From: JBFMCC01 sp034435275
Lineage (GTDB): Bacteria > Chloroflexota > Anaerolineae > Anaerolineales > Villigracilaceae
DNA: 10,943 nt
NCBI GenBank assembly: GCA_034435275.1
Contig: DAOTXP010000068.1
Location: forward strand, 1 to 10,943
Reading direction: 5' to 3'
In this document: positions 5,996-10,943 of the stretch, piece after piece
Numbering within the stretch: position 1 is the first letter of the stretch
Layout: every line of letters starts with the position of its first letter
Made by a program: the position numbers and the translations under genes
Notes under the pieces: model-generated
Database searches by the model: none
Told to the model about the DNA's origin: nothing
Seen by the model: only the letters and a program-made list of their open reading frames with translations

Positions 5996-7258
5996 GTGTT
6001 GTTTCGCAAGTTGGATGCTTACAAGTTATATCTCGGTCTGCAATTCCTGACCGGGTTGAGTTTCAGCATGATCTTCGTGGTCGCCTCGTTCTACGAAGCG
6101 ACGGTGGCGCATCTCTCCGGCCTGCAGCTGGTGCTGGTCGGAACAACGCTCGAAGTGACTGTGCTGCTGTTTGAGGTGCCCACCGGCGTTGTAGCCGATG
6201 CGTATTCGCGGCGGCTCTCAATCATCATCGGCTTCTTCCTGATGGGTGTCGCGTTCCTCATCGAGGGTTTCTTTCCCGTTTTCGCGCTGATTCTGCTCAC
6301 ACAGGTGTTATGGGGACTTGGCTACACCTTCACCAGCGGCGCGACGCAGGCCTGGCTCTCGGATGAGATCGGCGAGGAGAACGCCAACCGCGCCTTCCTG
6401 CGCGGCAACCAGTTCGACCTGGCTGGCTCGCTGGCCGGGATGCTGGTTGCCATCCCGCTGGGGAACCTGGCGGTGAATCTTCCCATCCTGGTTGGCGGGG
6501 CAGCAATTACAGCGACCGCGCTCGCGCTGGCGCTGTTCATGCCCGAGCATGGCTTCAAGCCCGCCCGCCGCGAAAGCCGCAACACATTCCAGCACATGGC
6601 CGATATCTTCAAGAAAGGGATGTCGGTCACCCGCTCCCATCCCACCCTGCTGGCGGTGCTGGGGATCGGCTTCATCTATGGATTGTATTCGGAAGGCTGG
6701 GATCGCCTGTGGGTGAAGTATCTGGTGGACAACTTCACCCTGCCAAGCATCTTCGGCATGAACGAGGTGGCTTTCTTTGGTTTCCTGCGCGCGGGCGGGA
6801 TGCTGTTGTCCATCGCGGCGACGCGCCAAGTCGAGAAACGACTCGATGCCAGTCACGCGCCGTCCATCGCGCGTGCCATGCTATGGATCACCGTCCTGCT
6901 TTCGGCGGCCATCTTCACCTTCGCGTTCTCGCCGGCACTGGCGGTCAGTGTACTTGCAGTGCTGATGGTGAGCATCACGCGCAATGTGATGGAGCCGCTC
7001 TACAATGCGTGGGTCAACCAGCGCCTCGACTCGGAGACGCGCGCCACGGTCATTTCCATGTCGGGGCAGGTGGACGCCATCGGGCAGATTGCCAGCGGCC
7101 CGGTCGCGGCATTCATCAGCCTATCGTCCATCCGCGCCGCGATCACCATGGCGAGCCTGCTGCTCACGCCCGCCCTGCCTTTGATCGTGCGCGCCAACCG
7201 CCTCCACGCGGACAATCGGCCTGCTCCCGTAACCGAGGAGAGTCAACCCGCCGACTAG
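5996..7258 (+). CDS. MFS transporter, DHA3-type drug exporter
   Basis: 420 residues with about 12 hydrophobic segments, a cytoplasmic-membrane antiporter of the major facilitator superfamily. Loop 2-3 carries the motif A variant G64-V-V-A-D68-A-Y-S-R-R73, preceded by E60-V-P-T, the signature of the macrolide/tetracycline-efflux-like DHA3 group. A charged central loop lies around residues 185-210. Drug export is a family inference; the substrate is unknown. Start is GTG 5996 with AAAGG (5982-5986) nine bases upstream. A structured leader with a small ORF precedes it and a strong terminator follows 11 bases after the stop. Confidence 0.9.
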   Translation: MLFRKLDAYKLYLGLQFLTGLSFSMIFVVASFYEATVAHLSGLQLVLVGTTLEVTVLLFEVPTGVVADAYSRRLSIIIGFFLMGVAFLIEGFFPVFALILLTQVLWGLGYTFTSGATQAWLSDEIGEENANRAFLRGNQFDLAGSLAGMLVAIPLGNLAVNLPILVGGAAITATALALALFMPEHGFKPARRESRNTFQHMADIFKKGMSVTRSHPTLLAVLGIGFIYGLYSEGWDRLWVKYLVDNFTLPSIFGMNEVAFFGFLRAGGMLLSIAATRQVEKRLDASHAPSIARAMLWITVLLSAAIFTFAFSPALAVSVLAVLMVSITRNVMEPLYNAWVNQRLDSETRATVISMSGQVDAIGQIASGPVAAFISLSSIRAAITMASLLLTPALPLIVRANRLHADNRPAPVTEESQPAD

Positions 7259-7265
7259 CGTTCAT

Positions 7266-7310
7266 AAAAGATGACGGTCACTTTGGAAGTGACCGTCATC
7301 TTAATTATTT
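7266..7310. terminator. Strong, probably bidirectional intrinsic terminator
   Basis: GATGACGGTCACTT (7270-7283) pairs perfectly with AAGTGACCGTCATC (7287-7300) around a TGG loop; AA/TT pairs extend it. On the + strand a T-rich tail (TTAATTATTTT) follows, and AAAA at 7266-7269 gives U residues on the - strand side. It ends the MFS transcript and may stop leftward transcripts from the glycosyltransferase gene. Confidence 0.88.
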
Positions 7311-7349
7311 TGCACTCCGCTTCTATCCGCACGTACCCTCTACGCCCTC

Positions 7350-7462
7350 TCACTCATCCAGCATTGGATTCGATTGCTTCTGCCGCATAGTTCCCTGTGT
7401 GGCGCGTATGATCCAGCCAATGGGATTGCCTTGTCGGTATGGCGAACGGAGGCGATATATGT
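7350..7462 (-). pseudogene. Decayed ydeI/omdA fragment overlapping the glycosyltransferase 3' end
   Basis: Read on the - strand in the frame running from 7462 to an internal TGA (7352-7350), the sequence gives YRLRSPYRQGNPIGWIIRA and continues to MLDE-stop. The intact gene at 8996-8769 has YRARPPYQQNDYIGWIQRA and then MLDE. Beyond the stop, similarity continues weakly to about 7320. A 58-base ungapped block holds exact shared words such as ATCCAGCCAATG and ATCCAGCAT. The N-terminal third is missing. This frame differs from the glycosyltransferase frame over the same bases. Confidence 0.8.
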
Positions 7463-8280
7463 GACTCCAGAATGCCAAGGATGTCTCCATCAACAGTCTC
7501 GTCGAATTTGCGGGCGAACAGATTCTGACTTGCCATCAGGAAATCGGCATCTTTGGATGTGAAATCTCGTGGGCGCAACTTTATTGTCCCCATCGGCACC
7601 CAATCAATCGTCCTTTTATCGTCGTTCACGATGGTTCCCTTATAACTGGTATTCATGATCACCGTTTGAAAGAATCCTTCATCCGCGATAAAGGTATTCC
7701 GATAGAATTCCTTGAATCTTTCGACTTCGGGATTGTAGGATACAAATTCACAGAACCTTCGGCTCAAGATCATCCATTGATTTCCAATATATGGAATCGC
7801 GCCTCGAAGGAATGGGCGTTTAAGAACAGGAGCGTTTACTATTTCCTCACCAGACTCGGTGACATAGTTTTCTATGCGCGATAACGTATCGGGACGGAAC
7901 TCGCTTTGATTAGCCACTTTGAGAAAATCTTTTCCTTTGTGCAGACTAAGAAAGTTATGGATGTAGGCCTGCGATTTTAGAGGGAAATCCTGTGCGCTAA
8001 GGTTAATAAAGAATTCCCATTTCGGACTCGTTTTCAATAGCTCCTTGATACCTCTCAATTCAGCGTCCACCAGGCTATATCCGCCCCAAAGAGCCTTTTC
8101 GCTCTTCAGCATGGAAGCGTTTGAAAAACCTGCCAGAAAGTCCTGAATTTCCTTATGCAATCCTGCACCAGATCTTTTATCCACATGGATCAGGTAATGG
8201 TTGGCAGGGTGATAGATGGCCCGGAAGAGTCTTTTGAACTGATTGGGGTAGCGATGTACCAGGATGAGGTATGCAATCAT
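7354..8280 (-). CDS. GT14-like glycosyltransferase (core-2/I-branching type), C-terminus run into a ydeI remnant
   Basis: 308 residues resembling bacterial members of CAZy GT14 (Pfam Branch), inverting enzymes that transfer a sugar such as GlcNAc or xylose from a UDP-sugar; the acceptor is unknown. Landmarks: H32-V-D34, W65-G-G-Y-S69, N93-L-S-A-Q-D-F-P-L101, G166-N-Q-W-M-I-L-S173, D200-E-G-F-F-Q-T-V207 and F255-A-R-K-F-D-E261. The domain is complete by about residue 275; the last ~32 residues are out-of-frame reading of the ydeI/omdA fragment. Start is ATG 8280 with AGGAGA (8295-8290) nine bases upstream; TTG 8289 is too close to that RBS. It is clearly AT-richer than the left-hand genes, suggesting horizontal acquisition. 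Confidence 0.9.
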   Translation of the reverse strand: MIAYLILVHRYPNQFKRLFRAIYHPANHYLIHVDKRSGAGLHKEIQDFLAGFSNASMLKSEKALWGGYSLVDAELRGIKELLKTSPKWEFFINLSAQDFPLKSQAYIHNFLSLHKGKDFLKVANQSEFRPDTLSRIENYVTESGEEIVNAPVLKRPFLRGAIPYIGNQWMILSRRFCEFVSYNPEVERFKEFYRNTFIADEGFFQTVIMNTSYKGTIVNDDKRTIDWVPMGTIKLRPRDFTSKDADFLMASQNLFARKFDETVDGDILGILESHISPPFAIPTRQSHWLDHTRHTGNYAAEAIESNAG

Positions 8281-8310
8281 GTCTTTCAATCTCCTATATT
8301 CTGTACCCTT

Positions 8311-8392
8311 TCAATCATTTGACCGGGCCAACTCTGCCCGTGTCCTGCGCTCGCAAAATCGAGGCTGCGGGCAGGTATCCCCCAATGATTGA
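8311..8392. repeat. Nested inverted-repeat element upstream of the glycosyltransferase
   Basis: Outer arms TCAATCATT (8311-8319) and AATGATTGA (8384-8392); middle arms CTGCCCG (8334-8340) and CGGGCAG (8368-8374); inner arms CTCG (8350-8353) and CGAG (8360-8363), all perfect and coaxially nested. The element ends 16 bases before the glycosyltransferase RBS and would fold as a long hairpin in its 5' UTR, or as a cruciform. AATGATTG recurs at 8761-8768. The centre is GC-rich in an AT-rich setting. Confidence 0.55.
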
Positions 8393-8398
8393 GAAGAT

Positions 8399-8419
8399 AC
8401 TGTAAACACTAATTACAGT
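8399..8419. repeat. Perfect dyad ACTGTAA-N7-TTACAGT
   Basis: Arms 8399-8405 and 8413-8419. It lies right after the nested palindrome and contains the GTG that would start the 84-codon ORF. The same half-site, TACAGT/ACTGTA, forms another dyad at 8653-8668. Confidence 0.4.
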
Positions 8420-8672
8420 GGATGGACGAGTTTTCAGTAAATGGGCACTTGCACACGAAATTTATCCCCTGTTCTCAAATGCGCTCTTCATTTCTTCGAT
8501 GCAAACCCAGGACATGACCGACAACAGTAATAACCATCCCCGCTGGTATGACTGCCTGGCATTCGATCTGTTTCTGGAACAACAAATGGCTCAAGGAAAA
8601 TGGGCTGACGAAATTGTTTCCCCGCCAGATGCTTTGGAACGAACAGCCCAAGTACAGTCTGCACTGTATTAA
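8418..8672 (+). CDS. Doubtful small ORF, up to 84 codons, unknown function
   Basis: Open from GTG 8418 (just after an in-frame stop at 8403) to TAA 8670-8672. Internal ATGs at 8499 and 8514 would give shorter forms; the last 50 residues (from MTDNSNNHPRWYDCLAFDLF) look most protein-like. None of the three starts has a convincing ribosome binding site. I recognise no family. It could be a real small protein or the decayed end of a larger gene. A strong leftward promoter-like sequence at its end argues that the transcribed strand may be the other one. Confidence 0.3.
   Translation: MDGRVFSKWALAHEIYPLFSNALFISSMQTQDMTDNSNNHPRWYDCLAFDLFLEQQMAQGKWADEIVSPPDALERTAQVQSALY
8653..8668. repeat. Perfect dyad TACAGT-CTGC-ACTGTA
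   Basis: Arms 8653-8658 and 8663-8668 with a four-base spacer, extended by A-T and G-T pairs on the outside. It overlaps the end of the 84-codon ORF. It also lies about 10-25 bases downstream of the expected start point of the leftward promoter at 8685-8720, a usual operator position. Confidence 0.4.
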
Positions 8673-8684
8673 CTTGACTTAAGA

Positions 8685-8720
8685 ATTATAGCACATATTC
8701 CCTTGTATCTAATTTGTCAA
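8685..8720 (-). promoter_or_regulatory. Leftward promoter candidate with extended -10
   Basis: On the - strand, TGCTATAAT (8693-8685) is a perfect extended -10 element. A consensus -35, TTGACA (8720-8715), lies upstream but with a 24-base gap, too long for classical use, so the extended -10 would carry the activity. Transcription would start near 8678 and run towards the glycosyltransferase, giving a 5' UTR of about 400 bases, or an independent RNA. Confidence 0.45.
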
Positions 8721-8768
8721 CCGCCACAAATAATCGATTGTGATGCTGGATATGACAGTCAATGATTG

Positions 8769-8996
8769 TCACTTCGGATCCCACTTCATCCGCATGTAGA
8801 CTCCACCTTTTTTCAATTCATCCAGCATTTGGTTCAATCGTTTCTGTTTTGTGGCCTCCTGTTTTGCGCGTTGAATCCAGCCAATGTAATCGTTCTGCTG
8901 ATACGGCGGACGCGCGCGATACGCGTCCATTAATCCGTGCGTGTTCAGCGCGTCGCGAAGGAATTCGGGCATCGGGTAACGCGGACGTGTTGGCAT
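8769..8996 (-). CDS. YdeI/OmdA-like (bacteriocin-protection) stand-alone domain protein
   Basis: 75 residues resembling the C-terminal OmdA (YdeI/OmpD-associated) domain: PEFLRDAL near the start, then P30-P-Y, YIGWIQRAKQEATKQKR and LNQMLDELKKGG. In longer YdeI proteins this domain follows an N-terminal DUF1801-type part, absent here, so the protein is a single-domain form. The role is unclear; the 'bacteriocin protection' label comes from annotation of relatives. Start ATG 8996 follows AGGTG and lies 8 bases after the dinB-like stop (9005), so the two are co-transcribed. A weak hairpin (8754-8772) spans its stop codon. A decayed relative lies at 7350-7462. Confidence 0.85.
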   Translation of the reverse strand: MPTRPRYPMPEFLRDALNTHGLMDAYRARPPYQQNDYIGWIQRAKQEATKQKRLNQMLDELKKGGVYMRMKWDPK

Positions 8997-9004
8997 GCAT
9001 CACC

Positions 9005-9493
9005 TCATTTCTTCAACATGCATAGCGCCTGGCGGATCTCACCAAGATGATACGCAGAATGCACGACAATTGCCATGGAACCGCCAATCGTATCTTCGTT
9101 CCACGTTGGATTATCGCGGATCGTTTTGTCGAGACGGCGATAGGTCTCTTCGAATTTTAATTTCAGCGCGGCCCACTCCTCCGGTGTGACCTGTTCCACG
9201 GTGCGCCAGATCTCGTCCCAGTCTACGGAACTGGTGTCTTGGTGAACGATGTAGCGTTCGAGGACTTCCAAATAGAAGATGACGTGAGTTGTCTGCGCGG
9301 CGAGGGAGGCGCATTTGCCACCAACGGGGATGGAAGCCTCCTGGGCGGAAACAGTTTCCAGGGTCTCCAGGAGAGAGGTGCCTTCGTCCAGGTAGATGCC
9401 GTGATGATGCTCGAAGGTCTCATCCAACAGGTTTAAGATCGAGTTTAGAAAATCTTCCTGCTTGATGGCTTGAGTCTTGTGGAGGGAACTCAT
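9005..9493 (-). CDS. DinB/YfiT-like four-helix metalloprotein
   Basis: 162 residues, all helical, of the DinB superfamily. The metal-binding histidine triad is visible as H70 (AAQTTHVIFYLE), H145 and H149 (VVHSAYHLGEIRQ); the HxxxH pair followed by LGEIRQ is the most typical mark. Family members include thiol-dependent transferases and many uncharacterised proteins, so no reaction is assigned. ATG 9493 follows AAAGGAGAT on the - strand. It is the first gene of a two-gene operon with the YdeI/OmdA-like gene and has a good promoter of its own. Confidence 0.88.
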   Translation of the reverse strand: MSSLHKTQAIKQEDFLNSILNLLDETFEHHHGIYLDEGTSLLETLETVSAQEASIPVGGKCASLAAQTTHVIFYLEVLERYIVHQDTSSVDWDEIWRTVEQVTPEEWAALKLKFEETYRRLDKTIRDNPTWNEDTIGGSMAIVVHSAYHLGEIRQALCMLKK

Positions 9494-9529
9494 AAGGTCA
9501 TCTCCTTTGGCAAATAAAGCAGCCCCTGC

Positions 9530-9558
9530 ATTTTAGAACATATTTTCTATTTTGGCAA
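9530..9558 (-). promoter_or_regulatory. Promoter of the dinB-ydeI operon
   Basis: On the - strand, TTGCCA (9558-9553, 5 of 6) and TAAAAT (9535-9530, 5 of 6) are separated by exactly 17 bases. The start would fall near 9523, about 30 bases before the dinB-like ATG. Best-matching promoter in the window. Confidence 0.65.
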
Positions 9559-9766
9559 GATGGAAGCCTCTTCTTCGCCTGTGGACGAGTTCAGGAGCTA
9601 TTCCCAAAAAGTCAGCTCACCCGCACTCCCCGGCACTTGCGCCCGGGGCAAGTGTGTGTCAGGTGCGAGTGTCGCGAAAGCGGACTCCCCTCTCCTCGCG
9701 GGAGAGAGGCTGGAGGTGAGGTTAGATGGCATTCCCTCCTCCGTGTGGCGCTTACGCGAAAATGGA
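9559..9766. repeat. Non-coding stretch with GC-rich hairpin repeats
   Basis: Three hairpin elements: CCCCGG/CCGGGG (9628-9633, 9643-9648) competing with CACTTGC/GCAAGTG (9634-9640, 9648-9654); outer CGCAC/GTGCG (9622-9626, 9663-9667); and CTCTCC/GGAGAG (9690-9695, 9701-9706) inside the phrase CTCTCCTCGCGGGAGAGAGG. The last, followed by CTGGAGGTGAGG, looks like the common dispersed bacterial repeat CTCTCCC..GGGAGAGGG..GGTGAGG. A 76-codon open frame (9560-9790, +) reads straight through these repeats and is not credible. The stretch lies between the dinB promoter and the 3' end of the DUF6602-type gene. Confidence 0.55.
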
Positions 9767-10657
9767 TTAGGGTTTTGCTTTCTTGATTAGTGATTTGCGA
9801 CCCAACAGCATTTGCGCTGTGAATTTACCAAATGATGGCGGCTCAAGATAGGAATTACTCAGATGCTCTAATAAAGTGTAATAAAGAAAGCCTAAATGAT
9901 TACCCTCTAATGAACCAGTTTTGTCGCCTGGAAGTGGATGAAAATACCAATCGTAATCATCACTCTCTGCCTCATCAGGATAACGAACAAAAGTGAATTT
10001 ATCTCTAGAAGTACCGTAGATAATCACACCTGAGTTAAGCATAACAGTGACATTTGGAAGGAAATTTTTAGAACGACTATTGTAAAATGGGGCAATTTCT
10101 TCAAAAGCAAAATCACCGATATCGACAAACAAAATAAACGAAAGCAGTTTGTTCAAAACGCGATTTCTGCTGCCTAGCATCATATCGCGTATCAAGGTTT
10201 CATCAGTTAGTTGTCCATTACAAGCGGTATTGGGAATTTCTTCATGAAACAGGCGGCTTTTTATATCCTCCAACACATTACTAAACCCTTGTAAGTAATT
10301 TCCAGATTTATAATAGCTTGACTTAACCTCTCCAAAAGCATAAACAGAATCAATAGGGACGTATTCTGTACCGTCTTTTGTGGTCATAAGGGACGGGATA
10401 TTGAAGTTGTCGGCAACAATAATGTCTAGCTGAGAACTGACCTCACCGTTTACATCAATTAGGTGACCATGCGTGACATAATAACGAGGAGGAAGCATAC
10501 GTTTAAGGTAATCCCGGATACTTGCCTCCACTTCATTTCCAGCGGCACGGATGTCCGATTTGTGTATTCTGATTGCGTCTTCCCGTGCCTTCAGAATGTC
10601 ATCCGCATCTGACTTAAATATTCCTGGGATGTCAAGTTTCTTTTTGTCAGTTGTCAT
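9767..10657 (-). CDS. DUF6602-type protein, PD-(D/E)XK nuclease-like residue pattern
   Basis: 296 residues. The order G40-N-E42-x-E44-A-S-I-R-D-Y, Q76-L-D78-I-I-V, then G109-E110-V-K112-S-S fits the PD-(D/E)XK core (E, D, ExK) and the uncharacterised DUF6602 family. The C-terminal half is mixed with no motif I can name and no membrane segment. A nuclease or defence role is an inference from fold pattern, not shown. It is distinctly AT-rich (near 40% GC by eye), pointing to horizontal acquisition. No methylase, restriction or toxin partner is adjacent. ATG 10657 follows TGGAGA (10670-10665) with 7-base spacing. Confidence 0.8.
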   Translation of the reverse strand: MTTDKKKLDIPGIFKSDADDILKAREDAIRIHKSDIRAAGNEVEASIRDYLKRMLPPRYYVTHGHLIDVNGEVSSQLDIIVADNFNIPSLMTTKDGTEYVPIDSVYAFGEVKSSYYKSGNYLQGFSNVLEDIKSRLFHEEIPNTACNGQLTDETLIRDMMLGSRNRVLNKLLSFILFVDIGDFAFEEIAPFYNSRSKNFLPNVTVMLNSGVIIYGTSRDKFTFVRYPDEAESDDYDWYFHPLPGDKTGSLEGNHLGFLYYTLLEHLSNSYLEPPSFGKFTAQMLLGRKSLIKKAKP

Positions 10658-10688
10658 TGTTATTTCTCCAGACAGATACGCTATGGGG

Positions 10689-10694
10689 ATTATA
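10689..10694 (-). promoter_or_regulatory. -10 element of the DUF6602-type gene
   Basis: A perfect TATAAT on the - strand (10694-10689), about 32 bases before the ATG at 10657. No convincing -35 sits 16-18 bases further upstream (the region reads GAAAGTATG), so an activator or another sigma factor could be needed. Confidence 0.45.
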
Positions 10695-10741
10695 CTCTCC
10701 TCCTTTGCATCATACTTTCATTAACCTCCCCACTTGCCCAG

Positions 10742-10770
10742 TTGCGCGTTTAGTCGGATGGCCTTATAGT
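10742..10770 (+). promoter_or_regulatory. Promoter candidate of the ABC transporter gene
   Basis: TTGCGC (10742-10747, 3 of 6) and TATAGT (10765-10770, 5 of 6) with a 17-base spacer. One repeat copy lies in the spacer (10751-10761) and another begins inside the -10 (10767), so a repeat-binding protein would block or remodel the promoter. Confidence 0.45.
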
Positions 10771-10819
10771 CGGATGGTCGAGCGGTTAAAAGACTATTCG
10801 ACCAACGACCATCAGACTA
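10751..10819. repeat. Three copies of a TAGTCNGATGG(TCG) repeat before the ABC gene
   Basis: Copies: TAGTCGGATGG (10751-10761), TAGTCGGATGGTCG (10767-10780), and the inverted CGACCATCAGACTA (10806-10819), which matches the second copy in 13 of 14 positions. Copies one and two are direct repeats 16 bases apart; two and three form an inverted repeat around a 25-base loop. A further CGACC (10799-10803) can pair with GGTCG (10776-10780) as an alternative hairpin. The third copy ends at the ABC RBS. Operator or structured 5' UTR are both possible. Confidence 0.7.
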
Positions 10820-10828
10820 GGAGACCCC

Positions 10829-10943
10829 ATGCACGGATACGGCTGGTGGATGGCAATGCGTCAGGGCGACGAAAAGCCCAAGGTAACACGAGAACTCTTA
10901 TTGCGCGTCCTCACCTACGCGCGCGGATACTGGGGACACATCG
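10829..10943 (+). CDS. 5' end of an ABC exporter (permease/ATPase fusion), partial
   Basis: ATG 10829 preceded by AGGAG (10819-10823) five bases upstream; the frame stays open to the window edge (38 codons). The start, MHGYGWWMAMRQGDEKPKV followed by TRELLLRVLTYARGYWGHI, looks like the cytoplasmic N-terminus and first helix of a heterodimeric-type ABC exporter, where 'R.L.RLL.Y.RPY' precedes TM1. The identification is from this short stretch only; no nucleotide-binding motifs are in the window. Confidence 0.6.
   Translation, partial: MHGYGWWMAMRQGDEKPKVTRELLLRVLTYARGYWGHI

Noticed and set aside
6709..7464. 251-codon + frame overlapping the MFS gene and the terminator
   Set aside because: His/Arg-rich out-of-frame reading of the transporter that runs through a strong terminator into antisense of the glycosyltransferase.
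8311..8392. Integron attC site
   Set aside because: The nested palindrome has no GTTRRRY/RYYYAAC core sites and no integrase gene is present.
8410..8672. A MITE with TAATTACAGTG / CACTGTATTA ends around the 84-codon ORF
   Set aside because: Terminal similarity is only about 10 bases with a gap, does not continue inward, and no target duplication is evident beyond a TA. The dyads are reported separately.
8754..8772. Terminator after the YdeI/OmdA-like gene
   Set aside because: An 8-bp hairpin with one G-U pair spans the stop codon but no U-run follows on the - strand, so intrinsic termination is not supported.
8762..9025. 87-codon + frame opposite the YdeI/OmdA-like gene
   Set aside because: No ribosome binding site and no domain; the - strand has a conserved OmdA pattern, a decayed homologue and operon context.
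9560..9790. 76-codon + frame in the hairpin region
   Set aside because: It reads through repeat hairpins and into the end of the DUF6602-type gene; no ribosome binding site.

Overview
The window is bacterial chromosomal DNA, mostly GC-rich (about 60% by eye), with two visibly AT-richer stretches (roughly 7355-8770 and 9767-10740). No rRNA, tRNA, CRISPR array or complete insertion sequence was seen. The gene families (tandem GNAT acetyltransferases, a zinc-ribbon protein with a lysine/alanine tail, a DHA3-type MFS transporter, DinB and YdeI/OmdA-like proteins, an ABC exporter) and the strong AAGGAGG-type ribosome binding sites would suit Chloroflexota (Anaerolineae). That assignment is an inference from gene content; no marker gene is present.

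Left part (1-5806, all + strand). After the tail of an unidentified gene comes a 280-base leader holding a candidate promoter, a 30-codon ORF with a perfect Shine-Dalgarno site, and two terminator-like hairpins; the second ends just before the ribosome binding site of the first GNAT gene. Four GNAT genes follow, overlapping or touching at their ends (402-3135); the last is a two-domain protein. Behind a probable promoter come a zinc-ribbon/H1-like protein, a YihX-like HAD hydrolase and an Eis-like GNAT protein. The stretch therefore carries six GNAT domains.

Middle (5807-7302). A 12-TM MFS exporter is preceded by a 189-base leader with a 19-codon ORF, three mutually exclusive hairpins and a distal segment complementary to the exporter's ribosome binding site. 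It ends at a strong, probably bidirectional terminator. With the GNAT leader, this gives two uORF-plus-alternative-hairpin leaders in front of genes of a drug-modification or efflux type. Ribosome-mediated attenuation is the most interesting hypothesis here.

Right part (7303-10657, genes on the - strand). A GT14 (core-2/I-branching-like) glycosyltransferase ends by reading out of frame through a decayed ydeI/omdA fragment. An intact ydeI/omdA gene lies 1.3 kb away in the same orientation, so the AT-rich segment is bracketed by diverged direct repeats. Between them are nested palindromes and a doubtful 84-codon ORF. A dinB-ydeI operon with a good promoter, a hairpin-repeat region, and an AT-rich DUF6602-type protein with a PD-(D/E)XK-like residue pattern follow. 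At the far right, reading +, is the start of an ABC exporter gene whose promoter is covered by three copies of a 13-14-base repeat.
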